64,000 nt of DNA. Origin: Streptococcus australis (GTDB lineage: Bacteria; Bacillota; Bacilli; Lactobacillales; Streptococcaceae). The notes under the pieces are model-generated. The model made no database searches. It was not told the DNA's origin and worked only from the letters and a program-made list of their open reading frames with translations. Positions within the stretch are counted from its first letter, which is position 1. Each line of letters begins with the position of its first letter. Where the stretch lies: positions 248,001-312,000 of the forward strand of contig NZ_LR594040.1 of NCBI RefSeq assembly GCF_901543175.1. Direction: 5' to 3'. The position numbers were made by a program, and so were the translations under genes. Below are positions 18,706-27,906 of the stretch, piece by piece.

Positions 18706-19956
18706 ATGCTAAGTGCAAAAGATGTGGTGAAAGCCCACAAAGTTTTAAGTGGTGTAGTAGTCAATACACCACTGGAATATGATCATTATTTATCAGAAAA
18801 GTATGGAGCTAAGATCTATCTGAAAAAGGAAAATGCGCAACGAGTTCGTTCTTTTAAAATTCGTGGAGCTTATTACGCTATTTCACAATTGACAAGAGAA
18901 GAACGTGAGCGTGGTGTGGTCTGTGCATCAGCGGGGAATCACGCTCAGGGTGTTGCCTATACTTGTAATGAGATGAAGATTCCTGCAACAATCTTTATGC
19001 CTATTACAACACCTCAACAAAAGATTGGACAGGTTCGCTTTTTTGGTGGAGATTTCGTGACCATCAAGTTGGTCGGAGATACTTTTGACGCTTCGGCTAA
19101 GGCGGCCCAAGAATTCACTGTTTCAGAAAATAGAACCTTTATCGATCCTTTTGATGATATCCATGTTCAAGCTGGTCAAGGGACTGTAGCCTATGAAATT
19201 CTTGAAGAAGCCCGTAAAGAGTCTATTGATTTTGATACAGTACTAGTGCCGGTAGGTGGTGGCGGACTGATTGCAGGGGTTTCAACTTACATCAAAGAAA
19301 CAAATCCCGCTATCGAAGTAATTGGTGTAGAAGCCAATGGTGCCCGTTCGATGAAGGCAGCCTTTGAAGCTGGAGGACCAGTTAAACTCAAAGAAATTGA
19401 CAAATTTGCTGATGGAATAGCTGTGCAGAAAGTTGGGCAGTTGACCTATGAAGCAACTCGTAAGAATGTTGAAACTCTTATTGGAGTGGATGAAGGCTTG
19501 ATTTCTGAGACCTTGATTGATCTTTATTCTAAGCAAGGAATTGTCGCTGAACCTGCTGGAGCGGCCAGCATTGCAGCCTTGGAAGTCCTATCAGACTATA
19601 TCAAAGGCAAGACAATTTGCTGCATCATTTCTGGGGGAAATAACGATATCAACCGCATGCCAGAAATGGAAGAACGTGCCTTGATTTACGATGGCATCAA
19701 GCATTACTTTGTAGTTAATTTCCCACAACGTCCAGGGGCTCTTCGTGAGTTTGTAAATGACATCTTGGGACCGTATGATGACATCACTCGTTTTGAGTAT
19801 ATCAAACGGGCCAGCAAGGGGACAGGGCCGGTCTTGATTGGGATTGCTCTCGCTGATAAGCATGATTATGCTGGCTTGATTCATCGGATGGAAAAGTTCG
19901 ACCCGTCTTATATCAATCTGAACGGAAATGAGACTTTATATAATATGCTAGTCTAA
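18706..19956 (+). CDS. ilvA: Threonine deaminase (threonine ammonia-lyase)
   Basis: The 416-residue pyridoxal-phosphate enzyme makes 2-oxobutyrate from threonine, the committed step to isoleucine. The cofactor lysine lies in SFKIRGAYYA (about residue 50). SAGNHAQGVA and the glycine loop VPVGGGGLIAG bind substrate and phosphate. The C-terminal 80 residues form one ACT-like regulatory domain, as in the short Gram-positive form. It follows ilvC across a terminator; read-through or a weak promoter may supply it. The branched-chain transaminase and ilvD are not in this window. Confidence 0.95.
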   Translation: MLSAKDVVKAHKVLSGVVVNTPLEYDHYLSEKYGAKIYLKKENAQRVRSFKIRGAYYAISQLTREERERGVVCASAGNHAQGVAYTCNEMKIPATIFMPITTPQQKIGQVRFFGGDFVTIKLVGDTFDASAKAAQEFTVSENRTFIDPFDDIHVQAGQGTVAYEILEEARKESIDFDTVLVPVGGGGLIAGVSTYIKETNPAIEVIGVEANGARSMKAAFEAGGPVKLKEIDKFADGIAVQKVGQLTYEATRKNVETLIGVDEGLISETLIDLYSKQGIVAEPAGAASIAALEVLSDYIKGKTICCIISGGNNDINRMPEMEERALIYDGIKHYFVVNFPQRPGALREFVNDILGPYDDITRFEYIKRASKGTGPVLIGIALADKHDYAGLIHRMEKFDPSYINLNGNETLYNMLV

Positions 19957-19978
19957 AATAAATTTGCTATCATATTAT

Positions 19979-20007
19979 TTGCCAATTTCCTATAATGATG
20001 CTATAAT
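19979..20007 (+). promoter_or_regulatory. Promoter of the SPFH gene
   Basis: TTGCCA (19979-19984), 17 bp spacer, TATAAT (20002-20007). A second TATAAT at 19991-19996 lacks a -35. Confidence 0.65.
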
Positions 20008-20033
20008 GATGGTGACGAAAGGGGGAGATTCCC

Positions 20034-20930
20034 ATGGTTTTACATGTTTTACTTGTTCTCTTTATTCTAGTGCTGATTGCATCAGCGATTATTGTCAGCT
20101 CTGTGTATGTGGTACGACAACAGTCTGTCGCTATTATCGAGCGTTTTGGTAAATACCAAAAGTTGAGTAATAGTGGTATTCATGTACGAGCACCTTTTGG
20201 AATTGATAGAATTGCAGCCAGGGTGCAGTTGCGTCTATTGCAAAGTGAGATCGTCGTGGAAACAAAAACACAAGATAATGTATTTGTGACCATGAATGTG
20301 GCGACTCAGTATCGAGTGAATGAGAACAATGTCACAGATGCTTACTATAAATTAATGAGACCAGAAGCTCAAATCAAATCCTATATCGAGGATGCCTTGC
20401 GTTCGTCTGTACCGAAATTGACCTTGGATGAACTATTTGAGAAAAAAGATGAAATTGCATTAGAAGTTCAAAAACAAGTAGCAGAAGAAATGTCTACATA
20501 TGGGTATATCATCGTCAAAACACTGATTACGAAGGTTGAGCCTGACGCCGAAGTAAAACAATCAATGAACGAAATCAATGCTGCCCAACGTAAGAGAGTT
20601 GCTGCGCAAGAACTTGCAGAAGCAGATAAGATTAAGATTGTGACCGCAGCAGAAGCAGAGGCAGAAAAAGATCGCCTACACGGGGTAGGGATTGCAGAAC
20701 AGCGTAAGGCTATTGTTGACGGACTTGCTGATTCTATTCAAGAATTAAAAGGAGCCAATGTTGAACTCACGGAAGCCCAGATTATGTCCATTCTATTAAC
20801 AAATCAGTATTTGGATACTTTGAATAATTTCGCAGACAATAAGGGCAATAACACTATCTTCCTACCAGCAAATCCTGATGGAGTTGAAGATATACGAACA
20901 AGCATATTATCAGCTTTAAAAGCTAAGTAA
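20034..20930 (+). CDS. SPFH/band 7 (stomatin-like) membrane protein
   Basis: A 298-residue protein with one N-terminal membrane segment (residues 2-25) and an SPFH domain beginning VVRQQSVAIIERFGKYQKLS. A long alpha-helical region rich in Ala, Glu and Lys (about 175-245) is typical of stomatin oligomers. The family organises membrane microdomains and often associates with proteases. The ribosome binding site AAAGGGGGAG is strong. No NfeD-type partner lies next to it. Confidence 0.9.
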   Translation: MVLHVLLVLFILVLIASAIIVSSVYVVRQQSVAIIERFGKYQKLSNSGIHVRAPFGIDRIAARVQLRLLQSEIVVETKTQDNVFVTMNVATQYRVNENNVTDAYYKLMRPEAQIKSYIEDALRSSVPKLTLDELFEKKDEIALEVQKQVAEEMSTYGYIIVKTLITKVEPDAEVKQSMNEINAAQRKRVAAQELAEADKIKIVTAAEAEAEKDRLHGVGIAEQRKAIVDGLADSIQELKGANVELTEAQIMSILLTNQYLDTLNNFADNKGNNTIFLPANPDGVEDIRTSILSALKAK

Positions 20931-20969
20931 TAACAATTTATTATTTGTTTTCAATAAGTAGATGTTTTT

Positions 20970-20999
20970 TTGTGGATAATCCTAAAGAATGGATATATT
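20970..20999 (+). promoter_or_regulatory. Candidate promoter of the 71-residue gene
   Basis: TTGTGG (20970-20975), 18 bp spacer, TATATT (20994-20999). Confidence 0.4.
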
Positions 21000-21032
21000 T
21001 CAGTATCGTAAAGAACAAAATAGGAGAAGAAC

Positions 21033-21248
21033 ATGGCTAAATCAAACTTTGAAAAAGTAGAATCAGTTGTTGGCTGGGTTCGTGATAAGAAAATCACAGG
21101 TTACCGTATCTCTAAGGAAACAAATGCACGTGAAATGTCAATTATTGCTTTGGCACAAGGTCGTGCAAAAGTGAAAAATATTTCATTTGAAACAGCCCTA
21201 GGTTTGATTGATTTTTATGACAAGAATCATGAAAAATTTGAAGATTGA
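21033..21248 (+). CDS. Small protein, helix-turn-helix-like
   Basis: A 71-residue protein with a good ribosome binding site (AGGAGAAG) and its own terminator. The segment YRISKETNAREMSIIALAQG resembles the recognition part of a small XRE-type helix-turn-helix, but the match is weak. I recall a conserved hypothetical gene at this spot beside the polar amino acid ABC genes in S. pneumoniae (SP_0451). The function is unknown. Confidence 0.8.
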   Translation: MAKSNFEKVESVVGWVRDKKITGYRISKETNAREMSIIALAQGRAKVKNISFETALGLIDFYDKNHEKFED

Positions 21249-21259
21249 ACTAGGCTTAC

Positions 21260-21289
21260 AGGCAGATTCTTAAAATGGATCTGCCTTTT
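21260..21289 (+). terminator. Terminator of the 71-residue gene
   Basis: AGGCAGAT, 11-base loop, ATCTGCCT and T residues. Confidence 0.85.
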
Positions 21290-21309
21290 GTTTTGCAAAG
21301 GGTTAGTAA

Positions 21310-21337
21310 AAAGACTACATAATTTTATGCAGTCTTT
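21310..21337 (-). terminator. Terminator of the polar amino acid ABC operon
   Basis: Read on the minus strand: AAAGACTGCATAA, short loop, TTATGTAGTCTTT and T residues, with one mismatch. It lies just after the stop of the ATPase gene. Confidence 0.8.
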
Positions 21338-21342
21338 GTTTG

Positions 21343-22083
21343 TTATTTGAGATAACGTTGAAGAAACTCTTTTGTCCGGTCTTCTTTAGGGTTCGTGAAG
21401 AGGTCTTCTGGCTTGCCTTCTTCAGCAATGACGCCCTTATCCATAAAGATGACACGGTGAGAGACATCGCGGGCGAACTCCATTTCGTGGGTTACGACAA
21501 TCATGGTCAATCCTTCCTGAGCCAGGTCTTGCATGATTTTAAGGACTTCACCGACCATTTCTGGATCCAGAGCAGATGTTGGTTCGTCAAAGAGGATGGC
21601 ATCAGGATTCATGGAGAGGGCGCGGGCGATGGCTACACGTTGCTTCTGGCCCCCAGAGAGTTGTTTCGGTTTGGCTTGCCAATAGCGTTCCCCCATGCCA
21701 ACTTTTTCAAGATTTTCTTTGGCAATTTTTTCAGCTTCAGAGCGTTCTCGTTTGAGGACAGTCGTTTGGGCGACAATAGTATTTTCGAGAACATCGAGGT
21801 TTTCAAAGAGGTTGAAGGATTGAAAAACCATACCGAGTTTTTCACGATAGTGAGTAAGGTCATAGCCTTTTGCAAGGACGTTTTCTCCTCGGTAGAGAAT
21901 TTCCCCCTCAGTAGGTGTTTCAAGTAGGTTGATAGAACGTAGGAAGGTTGATTTTCCGCTTCCTGAGCTCCCGATGATGGAGATAACCTCTCCTTTGTGG
22001 ACTGATAGAGAGATGTCTTTTAAGACTTCGTTTTGTCCATAGGATTTTTTGAGGTGTTTAATTTCAAGAATGGGTTGATTCAT
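21343..22083 (-). CDS. Polar amino acid ABC transporter ATP-binding protein
   Basis: A 246-residue ATPase of the GlnQ/HisP class: Walker [10 protein letters not shown], signature [16 protein letters not shown], Walker [21 protein letters not shown] and H-loop VVTHEM. It energises uptake through the fused binding-protein/permease encoded just upstream; start and stop codons overlap by one base. The substrate is probably glutamine or another polar amino acid; sequence alone does not fix it. Confidence 0.93.
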   Translation of the reverse strand: MNQPILEIKHLKKSYGQNEVLKDISLSVHKGEVISIIGSSGSGKSTFLRSINLLETPTEGEILYRGENVLAKGYDLTHYREKLGMVFQSFNLFENLDVLENTIVAQTTVLKRERSEAEKIAKENLEKVGMGERYWQAKPKQLSGGQKQRVAIARALSMNPDAILFDEPTSALDPEMVGEVLKIMQDLAQEGLTMIVVTHEMEFARDVSHRVIFMDKGVIAEEGKPEDLFTNPKEDRTKEFLQRYLK

Positions 22084-23645
22084 TATTTCAAGTCCTCCGT
22101 TTGCATTTGATTAGCACCTGTAGTGTAGGTATCCATGTCCATGCGTCTTTCGATGAAGCGTAGAATACGGGTCACTGTGAAGGTGAGGACAAAGTAAATC
22201 ACGGCGATGATTGTAAATGTCTGGAAGTATTGATAAGTTTGAGTTGCCACGGTATTTCCAGAGAAGTAGAGTTCCACAACAGAGATAACATTCAGTACAG
22301 ACGTATCCTTGATATTGATGACAAACTCATTACCAGTTGCAGGCAGGATATTGCGAACGACCTGAGGTAGGACAACCTTACGCATTGTCTGATTATGGGT
22401 CATACCAAGAGCAGTTGCGGCTTCAAACTGTCCCTTATCAACTGCTAGGATACCTCCACGGACGATTTCTGTCATATAGGCACCAGTGTTGATTGAAACG
22501 ATGAAGATGGCTGCAAGTGTGCGATCGAGATTGATTCCAAAGGCTTGTGCTGTACCATAGTAGATAACCATAGATTGAACAATCATTGGTGTACCACGGA
22601 AAATTTCAATATAGACATTGAGGATCCAGCCAAGTAGTTTTTGCAAGCCATAGATGGCCTTGTTTTCAGATAGTGGAGCAGTACGGAAGACTCCGATTGC
22701 AAGCCCGATAATAAGCCCTGCGATGGTCCCGATAATGGAGATCAAGAGTGTGATACCAGCACCACGCAAGAGTTGTTGCCAGTTTTCAGAAAGAATTTTA
22801 GCGACTTGGCTAAAGAAACTACTTTCTTCCTCTGTTGTTGTCGCCTCCACTGGTTGCTCTTTAATCATCCGATCCATGAGAGCTACTTGTTCGTCCTTAG
22901 AAATGGTTTCGATGCTGGCATTGATTTGGCTGATGCGACTATCGTCCTTGCGAAGACCAATTGCAATAGCAGTGTCTTCTTCTCCGGTTTCAAAGCCCTT
23001 GTCAAGTTGGATCATCTTGAATTTGGAGTTGGCAGATTCAGCGGTCAGGGCTTCAGGGCGTTCTGAAACATAGGCGTCAATGACACCTGCTTCAAGTGCT
23101 TGGCGCATCTGAGCAAAATCCCCCATGGCTGTTTCTTTCTTGGCACCAGGGATTTGGGAAATCAAGTCATAAAGGTAAACGCCTTGTTGAGACGTGATTT
23201 TTGCTCCGCTAAAGTCGTTTAAAGATTTGGCATTGGCATAGACAGAGTCCTTCTTGACCAATAGAACAGGTTCACTAGTATAGTAACTGCTTGAAAAGGC
23301 AATTTCTTGTTTACGTTCAGCCGTTGGGCTCATACCTGCAATGATCATATCGATTTTGCCAGAAGTAAGGGCTGGAACAAGTCCTTCCCACTTGGTTTTA
23401 ACGACTAAAGGTTCCTTGCCTAGGTCTTTGGCAATCTTTTTAGCGATTTGGACATCGTAGCCATTGGCATATTGGTTGGTACCGTCGATTTTGACGGCGC
23501 CGTTACTATCGTCGTCTTGGGTCCAGTTGAAAGGGGCGTAAGCTGCCTCCATCCCGATGCGTAAATATTCGTCAGCTTGGACCTGGCTAACTAGTCCCAG
23601 TGTAAGGGCTAGGCTAGCAAGGATAGATAAGCATAATTTTTTCAT
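22083..23645 (-). CDS. Amino acid ABC transporter, fused substrate-binding and permease protein
   Basis: The 520-residue protein has a signal peptide (residues 1-24, cleavage near VQADEY) and one periplasmic-type family 3 binding domain (about 25-265, with [15 protein letters not shown]). A HisM/GlnP-type permease domain (about 285-500) follows, with the EAA-like loop [20 protein letters not shown]. Fusion of binding protein and permease is usual for streptococcal GlnP-type importers. The ATPase gene follows. The order (small gene, ATPase, fused protein) is the one I recall from SP_0451-0453. Confidence 0.93.
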   Translation of the reverse strand: MKKLCLSILASLALTLGLVSQVQADEYLRIGMEAAYAPFNWTQDDDSNGAVKIDGTNQYANGYDVQIAKKIAKDLGKEPLVVKTKWEGLVPALTSGKIDMIIAGMSPTAERKQEIAFSSSYYTSEPVLLVKKDSVYANAKSLNDFSGAKITSQQGVYLYDLISQIPGAKKETAMGDFAQMRQALEAGVIDAYVSERPEALTAESANSKFKMIQLDKGFETGEEDTAIAIGLRKDDSRISQINASIETISKDEQVALMDRMIKEQPVEATTTEEESSFFSQVAKILSENWQQLLRGAGITLLISIIGTIAGLIIGLAIGVFRTAPLSENKAIYGLQKLLGWILNVYIEIFRGTPMIVQSMVIYYGTAQAFGINLDRTLAAIFIVSINTGAYMTEIVRGGILAVDKGQFEAATALGMTHNQTMRKVVLPQVVRNILPATGNEFVINIKDTSVLNVISVVELYFSGNTVATQTYQYFQTFTIIAVIYFVLTFTVTRILRFIERRMDMDTYTTGANQMQTEDLK

Positions 23646-23683
23646 GTTTTCTCCTATTTCTAGTCTAAAAATGACTTCTCTCT

Positions 23684-23712
23684 ATTGTATCGAAAAATAG
23701 TGAGATTTTCAA
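23684..23712 (-). promoter_or_regulatory. Promoter of the polar amino acid ABC operon
   Basis: On the minus strand: TTGAAA (23712-23707), 17 bp spacer, TACAAT (23689-23684). Confidence 0.75.
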
Positions 23713-23739
23713 TACAAGTAAGCCTTTACTTATAAAAAA

Positions 23740-23748
23740 TGATATAAT
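23740..23748 (+). promoter_or_regulatory. Extended -10 promoter of the DUF2207 gene
   Basis: TGATATAAT 30 bases before the GTG start; divergent from the ABC operon promoter. Confidence 0.6.
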
Positions 23749-23778
23749 GATAGCAAAGATAAAAAGGGGGATTGTGTT

Positions 23779-25668
23779 GTGAAAAAGACTTTTTTCTTGC
23801 TTTTATTTAGCTTGTTTTGTATTTTACCACTCTCTGTTTTTGCGGTTGATTTCAAGATTCGCTCTTATCAAGGTGATTTGTATATTCATGCAGATAATAC
23901 GGCAGAATATAGGGAGAAAGTAGTCTATCATTTTGATGAAGACTTTAATGGACAACTAGTAGGACTTGGCCGTGCTGGTAAGATGCCAAAGGGCTTTGAA
24001 ATAGATTCCAGTCCGAAGATTCAGGTATGGAAAAATGCTAGTGCCATTGAGAATGTCAATAGTGAAGTGATAGAAGAATCGGAAGGTTATACTGTAAAAG
24101 TGTATAATCCAGGCCAAGAGGGGGATACCGTTGAAGTGGTAATCACATGGCAACTAAAAAATCTCCTATTTCTATATGATGATATCGCGGAACTTAATTG
24201 GCAGCCCCTGACGGATAGTTCAGAACCTATCGAAAATTTTGAGTTTCGAGTAACGGGCTTTAATGGAGCAGAAAAATTGTTCTTTCATACAGGGAAACTC
24301 TTTACAGAGGGCAAGGTAGAAAAGATAGATGGTGATTATCGTGTTCATTTACAGAACCTACCTCGTCAGCGTGGGGTTGAATTGCATGCCTATTGGCCTA
24401 GAAAAGATTTCGAAACAGCTTTGGATCAGGGATTGAAAGGCAATCGTTTAGCAGAATTTGAAAAAATTGAGGAATCCATTACTGCTGAAAAAGCTCAGAG
24501 CAAAGCTCTGGTTATGTGGATCATCCCTTTGCTACTCTCGCTTTCCTTAGTCTTTAGTGTTATTTTCTACTGCATTTACAGAAGAAAAACCTCTCCATCG
24601 AAGAAATATGCTAAAAATCACCGTCTCTATGAACCGCCAATGGACTTAGAACCGATGGTTTTATCGGAAGCTGTTTACTCCACTTCTTTAGAGGAAGTCA
24701 GTCCCTTGACCAAGGGAGGCGGGAAGTTCACCTTTGATCAACTCGTTCAGGCAACTTTATTGGATGTGATTGACCGTGGAAATGTTTCAATCATCTCAAA
24801 TGGAGATGAGGTCCGTTTAAAAGTCGTAAAAGAAAAAGGATTGGCAAGTTTTGAAAAAGATTGCCTTAATTTAGCCTTTTCAGGAAGAGAAGAAGTGCTT
24901 GTTTCAGATTTGTTTGCAGATTACCAAGTGTCAACTAGTCTTTACCAAGGTGCAAAAGCAGCTGATGAAAAACGGATTCAGGAAACGGGACGTAAGCTTA
25001 AGTCGTCTTTCGAGCAAGCTCTGAAGCAGATGCAGGATGGGGTGAGAAAACGGGTTTCCTCTTTGCACCTTCCAGATTATTATCGTCCACTGAGTAATGG
25101 AGAAAAAATCTTGCGATTGATGATAGGCGTCTCTACGCTTCTACCTGCTTTTGTTGGTTTTGGCTGGTTCTTGTATAGTTTGGATGCTCACGGGTACCTT
25201 TCTCTGCCACTTCCTATCCTTGGGTTTGTGAGCTTGATGTTAGTTGCCGTCTATTATTGGACGACCCGATTTGATACTCGTGATGGTGTTTTAAATGAGG
25301 AAGGACTAGAAGCATACTATCTTTGGACTAGTTTTGAAAACATGCTTCGCGATATCGCTCATCTAGATAAGGCAGAATTAGAGAGTATTGTTCTTTGGAA
25401 TCGTCTCCTTGTCTATGCTACTTTATTTGGTTATGCGGACAAGGTGAGTCATTTGATGAAATCTTATCAGATTCAAGTTGAGAACCCAGATATCAATCTT
25501 TACGTAGCTTATGGCTGGCACAGTATGTTTTATCATTCAACTGCTCAAATGAGTCACTATGCTAGTATTGCAAACACAGCAAGTAGCTACTCCGTATCTT
25601 CTGGAAGTGGAAGTTCTGGTGGAGGATTCTCAGGAGGCGGAGGTGGTGGAAGCATCGGCGCCTTCTAG
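23779..25668 (+). CDS. DUF2207-type membrane protein with glycine-rich tail
   Basis: The 629-residue protein has a signal peptide (cleavage near residue 22, SVFAVD) and an extracellular beta-rich domain (about 25-240). One membrane helix lies near 245-268, a cytoplasmic region at about 270-450, and two more helices near 455-505. The C-terminus is a low-complexity Gly/Ser tail (GGGFSGGGGGGSIGAF). This layout is that of the DUF2207 family, whose function is unknown. The start is GTG at 23779 behind AAAAGGGGGA. It is transcribed alone, divergently from the amino acid importer. Confidence 0.85.
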   Translation: MKKTFFLLLFSLFCILPLSVFAVDFKIRSYQGDLYIHADNTAEYREKVVYHFDEDFNGQLVGLGRAGKMPKGFEIDSSPKIQVWKNASAIENVNSEVIEESEGYTVKVYNPGQEGDTVEVVITWQLKNLLFLYDDIAELNWQPLTDSSEPIENFEFRVTGFNGAEKLFFHTGKLFTEGKVEKIDGDYRVHLQNLPRQRGVELHAYWPRKDFETALDQGLKGNRLAEFEKIEESITAEKAQSKALVMWIIPLLLSLSLVFSVIFYCIYRRKTSPSKKYAKNHRLYEPPMDLEPMVLSEAVYSTSLEEVSPLTKGGGKFTFDQLVQATLLDVIDRGNVSIISNGDEVRLKVVKEKGLASFEKDCLNLAFSGREEVLVSDLFADYQVSTSLYQGAKAADEKRIQETGRKLKSSFEQALKQMQDGVRKRVSSLHLPDYYRPLSNGEKILRLMIGVSTLLPAFVGFGWFLYSLDAHGYLSLPLPILGFVSLMLVAVYYWTTRFDTRDGVLNEEGLEAYYLWTSFENMLRDIAHLDKAELESIVLWNRLLVYATLFGYADKVSHLMKSYQIQVENPDINLYVAYGWHSMFYHSTAQMSHYASIANTASSYSVSSGSGSSGGGFSGGGGGGSIGAF

Positions 25669-25696
25669 AAAAAATCTATCGCAACATCCGAAATTA

Positions 25697-25705
25697 TGCT
25701 ATAAT
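25697..25705 (+). promoter_or_regulatory. Extended -10 promoter of uppP
   Basis: TGCTATAAT 25 bases before the uppP start codon. Confidence 0.6.
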
Positions 25706-25729
25706 AGAGGACAGAAAAAGGAGTAATCT

Positions 25730-26575
25730 ATGTATCTTATTGAAATTTTAAAATCCATCTTCTTCGGGATTGTTGAAGGAATTACAGAATGGTTGCCTAT
25801 ATCAAGTACTGGACACTTGATCTTGGTTGAAGAATTTGTACAATACAAGGACCAAAATGAAGCCTTCATGTCCATGTTTAATGTTGTCATTCAGCTCGGT
25901 GCTATTTTAGCGGTTATGGTCATTTACTTTAACAAGCTCAATCCCTTCAAACCTGGTAAAAACAAGGCCGAAGTTCGTCGAACTTGGCAATTGTGGTCAA
26001 AAGTTCTCGTTGCGACCTTGCCTTTGCTATTGGTCTTTAAACTGGATGATTGGTTTGATGCCAATTTCCATAACATGGTTTCGGTTGCTATCATGCTGAT
26101 TATCTATGGGGTTGCCTTTATCTATCTTGAAAAACGAAATAAGGCGCAGGCCATTGAACCAACAGTAACTGAGTTAGACAAGTTGCCTTATAAAACAGCC
26201 CTTTACATCGGACTCTTCCAAGTCCTTGCCCTTTTCCCAGGAACAAGTCGTTCAGGTGCCACTATCGTCGGTGGTTTGTTGAATGGAACGAGTCGTTCTG
26301 TTGTAACGGAGTTTACCTTTTACCTCGGGATTCCCGTTATGTTCGGAGCTAGTGCTTTAAAGATTTTCAAATTTGTTAAGGCAGGTCAGCTTTTGAGTTT
26401 TGGTCAACTATTCTTACTTCTTGTAGCCATGGGAGTAGCCTTTGCGGTCAGCATGGTTGCTATTCGTTTCTTGACCAGCTATGTGAAGAAGCACGACTTT
26501 ACACTCTTTGGAAAATACCGTATTGTACTTGGTAGTGTTTTGTTGCTTTATAGTTTTGTGCGTTTATTTGTATAA
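25730..26575 (+). CDS. uppP: Undecaprenyl-diphosphate phosphatase (BacA/UppP)
   Basis: The 281-residue integral membrane enzyme recycles the lipid carrier used for peptidoglycan and capsule assembly; extra copies give bacitracin tolerance. Both active-site motifs are present: [20 protein letters not shown] (residues 12-31) and [20 protein letters not shown] (about 165-184). It has about eight membrane helices. It shares a bidirectional terminator with the convergent dinB. Confidence 0.96.
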   Translation: MYLIEILKSIFFGIVEGITEWLPISSTGHLILVEEFVQYKDQNEAFMSMFNVVIQLGAILAVMVIYFNKLNPFKPGKNKAEVRRTWQLWSKVLVATLPLLLVFKLDDWFDANFHNMVSVAIMLIIYGVAFIYLEKRNKAQAIEPTVTELDKLPYKTALYIGLFQVLALFPGTSRSGATIVGGLLNGTSRSVVTEFTFYLGIPVMFGASALKIFKFVKAGQLLSFGQLFLLLVAMGVAFAVSMVAIRFLTSYVKKHDFTLFGKYRIVLGSVLLLYSFVRLFV

Positions 26576-26576
26576 G

Positions 26577-26610
26577 AAAAAGCTTGAGGGAATCTTCCTT
26601 CAAGCTTTTT
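26577..26610. terminator. Bidirectional terminator between uppP and dinB
   Basis: AAAAAGCTTGA and TCAAGCTTTTT arms around an inner GGAA/TTCC step. A and T tracts on both sides serve the convergent genes. Confidence 0.9.
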
Positions 26611-27670
26611 AAAATCCTGTTACTGTGACTCCTAGCAAACGAATGCCTTTTTCTTTTTCAGCTACTTCTTCGTAGAGTTGAAGGGCAGTTTGAGAAATCT
26701 GACTAGCATCCTGTGTAGCTTGTGGGAGGCTTTTTCGTCTAGTCAGAGTGGAGAAGTCAGTATAACGAATCTTTAGGATAATGATTTTTCCAGTTTTGTC
26801 TTGTTGGCTGAGATTGAGAGCTACCTTTTCAGAGAGAAGAGTTAGCTCTTTTTTGATGTCCTCTTCATCTTGGAGAATCTTACCATAGGTTTTCTCCTTG
26901 CCGATGGACTTACGAATGCGATCGGACTTGACTGGAGAATTGTGAATACCCCGAGCTTTTCGATAAAGATCAAAACCGAGTCTGCCAAAGCGATCGATTA
27001 AAGTAACTTCAGAAACGTTGAGTAAGTCTGCGCCAGTATAAATGCCCATTTTATGAAGTCTTTCCACTGTTTTCTTACCTACACCATGGAATTTGGCAAT
27101 ATCCATCTGTTTAAGAAATTCTTGGGCTTGGTCAGGTAGAAACACTGTCAAACCATGTGGCTTTTGGTAATCGCTGGCCATTTTAGCTAGAAATTTATTG
27201 TAGGAAACGCCAGCAGAAGCAGTCAGGTGCAGTTCCTGCCAGATATCTTGTTGAATGAGGCGAGCTATTTTAACTGCTGACTTGATACCGAGTTTGTTTT
27301 CAGTTACATCCAAGTAGGCTTCGTCAATACTCATAGGTTCAATCAAATCAGTATAACGTTTAAAAATAGCTCGAATCTGAAGACCCACTGCCTTATACTT
27401 TTCATAATTTCCGGAGATAAAAACGGCTTGGGGACAACGCTCATAAGCTTCTTTAGAACTCATGGCAGAGTGAATACCAAAGGCTCGTGCCTCGTAGCTA
27501 CAAGTGGAAACAACTCCCCGTCCGCCTGTTTGTCTAGGGTCGCTCCCAATGATGACAGGCTTTCCTTTTAACTTAGGATTGTCTCTTATTTCCACCGCAG
27601 CAAAAAAGGCATCCATGTCGATATGGATGATTTTTCTGGACAAATCATTAATCAATGGAAATATGAGCAT
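26609..27670 (-). CDS. dinB: DNA polymerase IV (Y family)
   Basis: The 353-residue translesion polymerase has its catalytic acidic residues in [12 protein letters not shown] (about residues 17-28) and SIDEAYLDV (about 112-120). The helix-hairpin-helix region [16 protein letters not shown] and a little-finger domain are present. The C-terminal TGF is short; no clear beta-clamp pentapeptide was picked out. Its stop codon overlaps the shared terminator, and it runs convergent to uppP and divergent from pfl. Confidence 0.96.
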   Translation of the reverse strand: MLIFPLINDLSRKIIHIDMDAFFAAVEIRDNPKLKGKPVIIGSDPRQTGGRGVVSTCSYEARAFGIHSAMSSKEAYERCPQAVFISGNYEKYKAVGLQIRAIFKRYTDLIEPMSIDEAYLDVTENKLGIKSAVKIARLIQQDIWQELHLTASAGVSYNKFLAKMASDYQKPHGLTVFLPDQAQEFLKQMDIAKFHGVGKKTVERLHKMGIYTGADLLNVSEVTLIDRFGRLGFDLYRKARGIHNSPVKSDRIRKSIGKEKTYGKILQDEEDIKKELTLLSEKVALNLSQQDKTGKIIILKIRYTDFSTLTRRKSLPQATQDASQISQTALQLYEEVAEKEKGIRLLGVTVTGF

Positions 27671-27821
27671 TTGGTTTCCTTTCTAGTGTCGTTTTCTATT
27701 CATTATACTCTTTTTTCTGAAAAAATGGAAAAGGATAATCCTACTTTCAAATATATAATACAGATCGTGTTAAATAACAGACTGTATTAGAAAAGAAAGT
27801 AATAAAAAAGGCTTTTTTCGC

Positions 27822-27851
27822 TTGTTGAAATCGGTTACTGTATGGTATACT
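27822..27851 (+). promoter_or_regulatory. Promoter of pfl
   Basis: TTGTTG (27822-27827), 18 bp spacer, TATACT (27846-27851) with an upstream TGG. Confidence 0.55.
27824..27839. promoter_or_regulatory. cre (CcpA) site at the pfl promoter
   Basis: GTTGAAATCGGTTACT matches the cre consensus WWTGNAANCGNWNNCW at 15 of 16 positions. It overlaps the -35 region of pfl. Carbon catabolite control of pfl is known in streptococci. Confidence 0.65.
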
Positions 27852-27906
27852 TGACTCATGATTGTAACAGATGGCTGTTGCTAGAAAGAAAAATGAGGAC
27901 ATTAAC

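Noticed and set aside
21340-21927. 195-codon plus-strand frame across the amino acid ATPase gene
   Set aside because: It is antisense to a gene with all ABC motifs and begins inside that operon's terminator region.
22654-23073. 139-codon plus-strand frame inside the binding-protein/permease gene
   Set aside because: Antisense shadow; no start signal or family resemblance.
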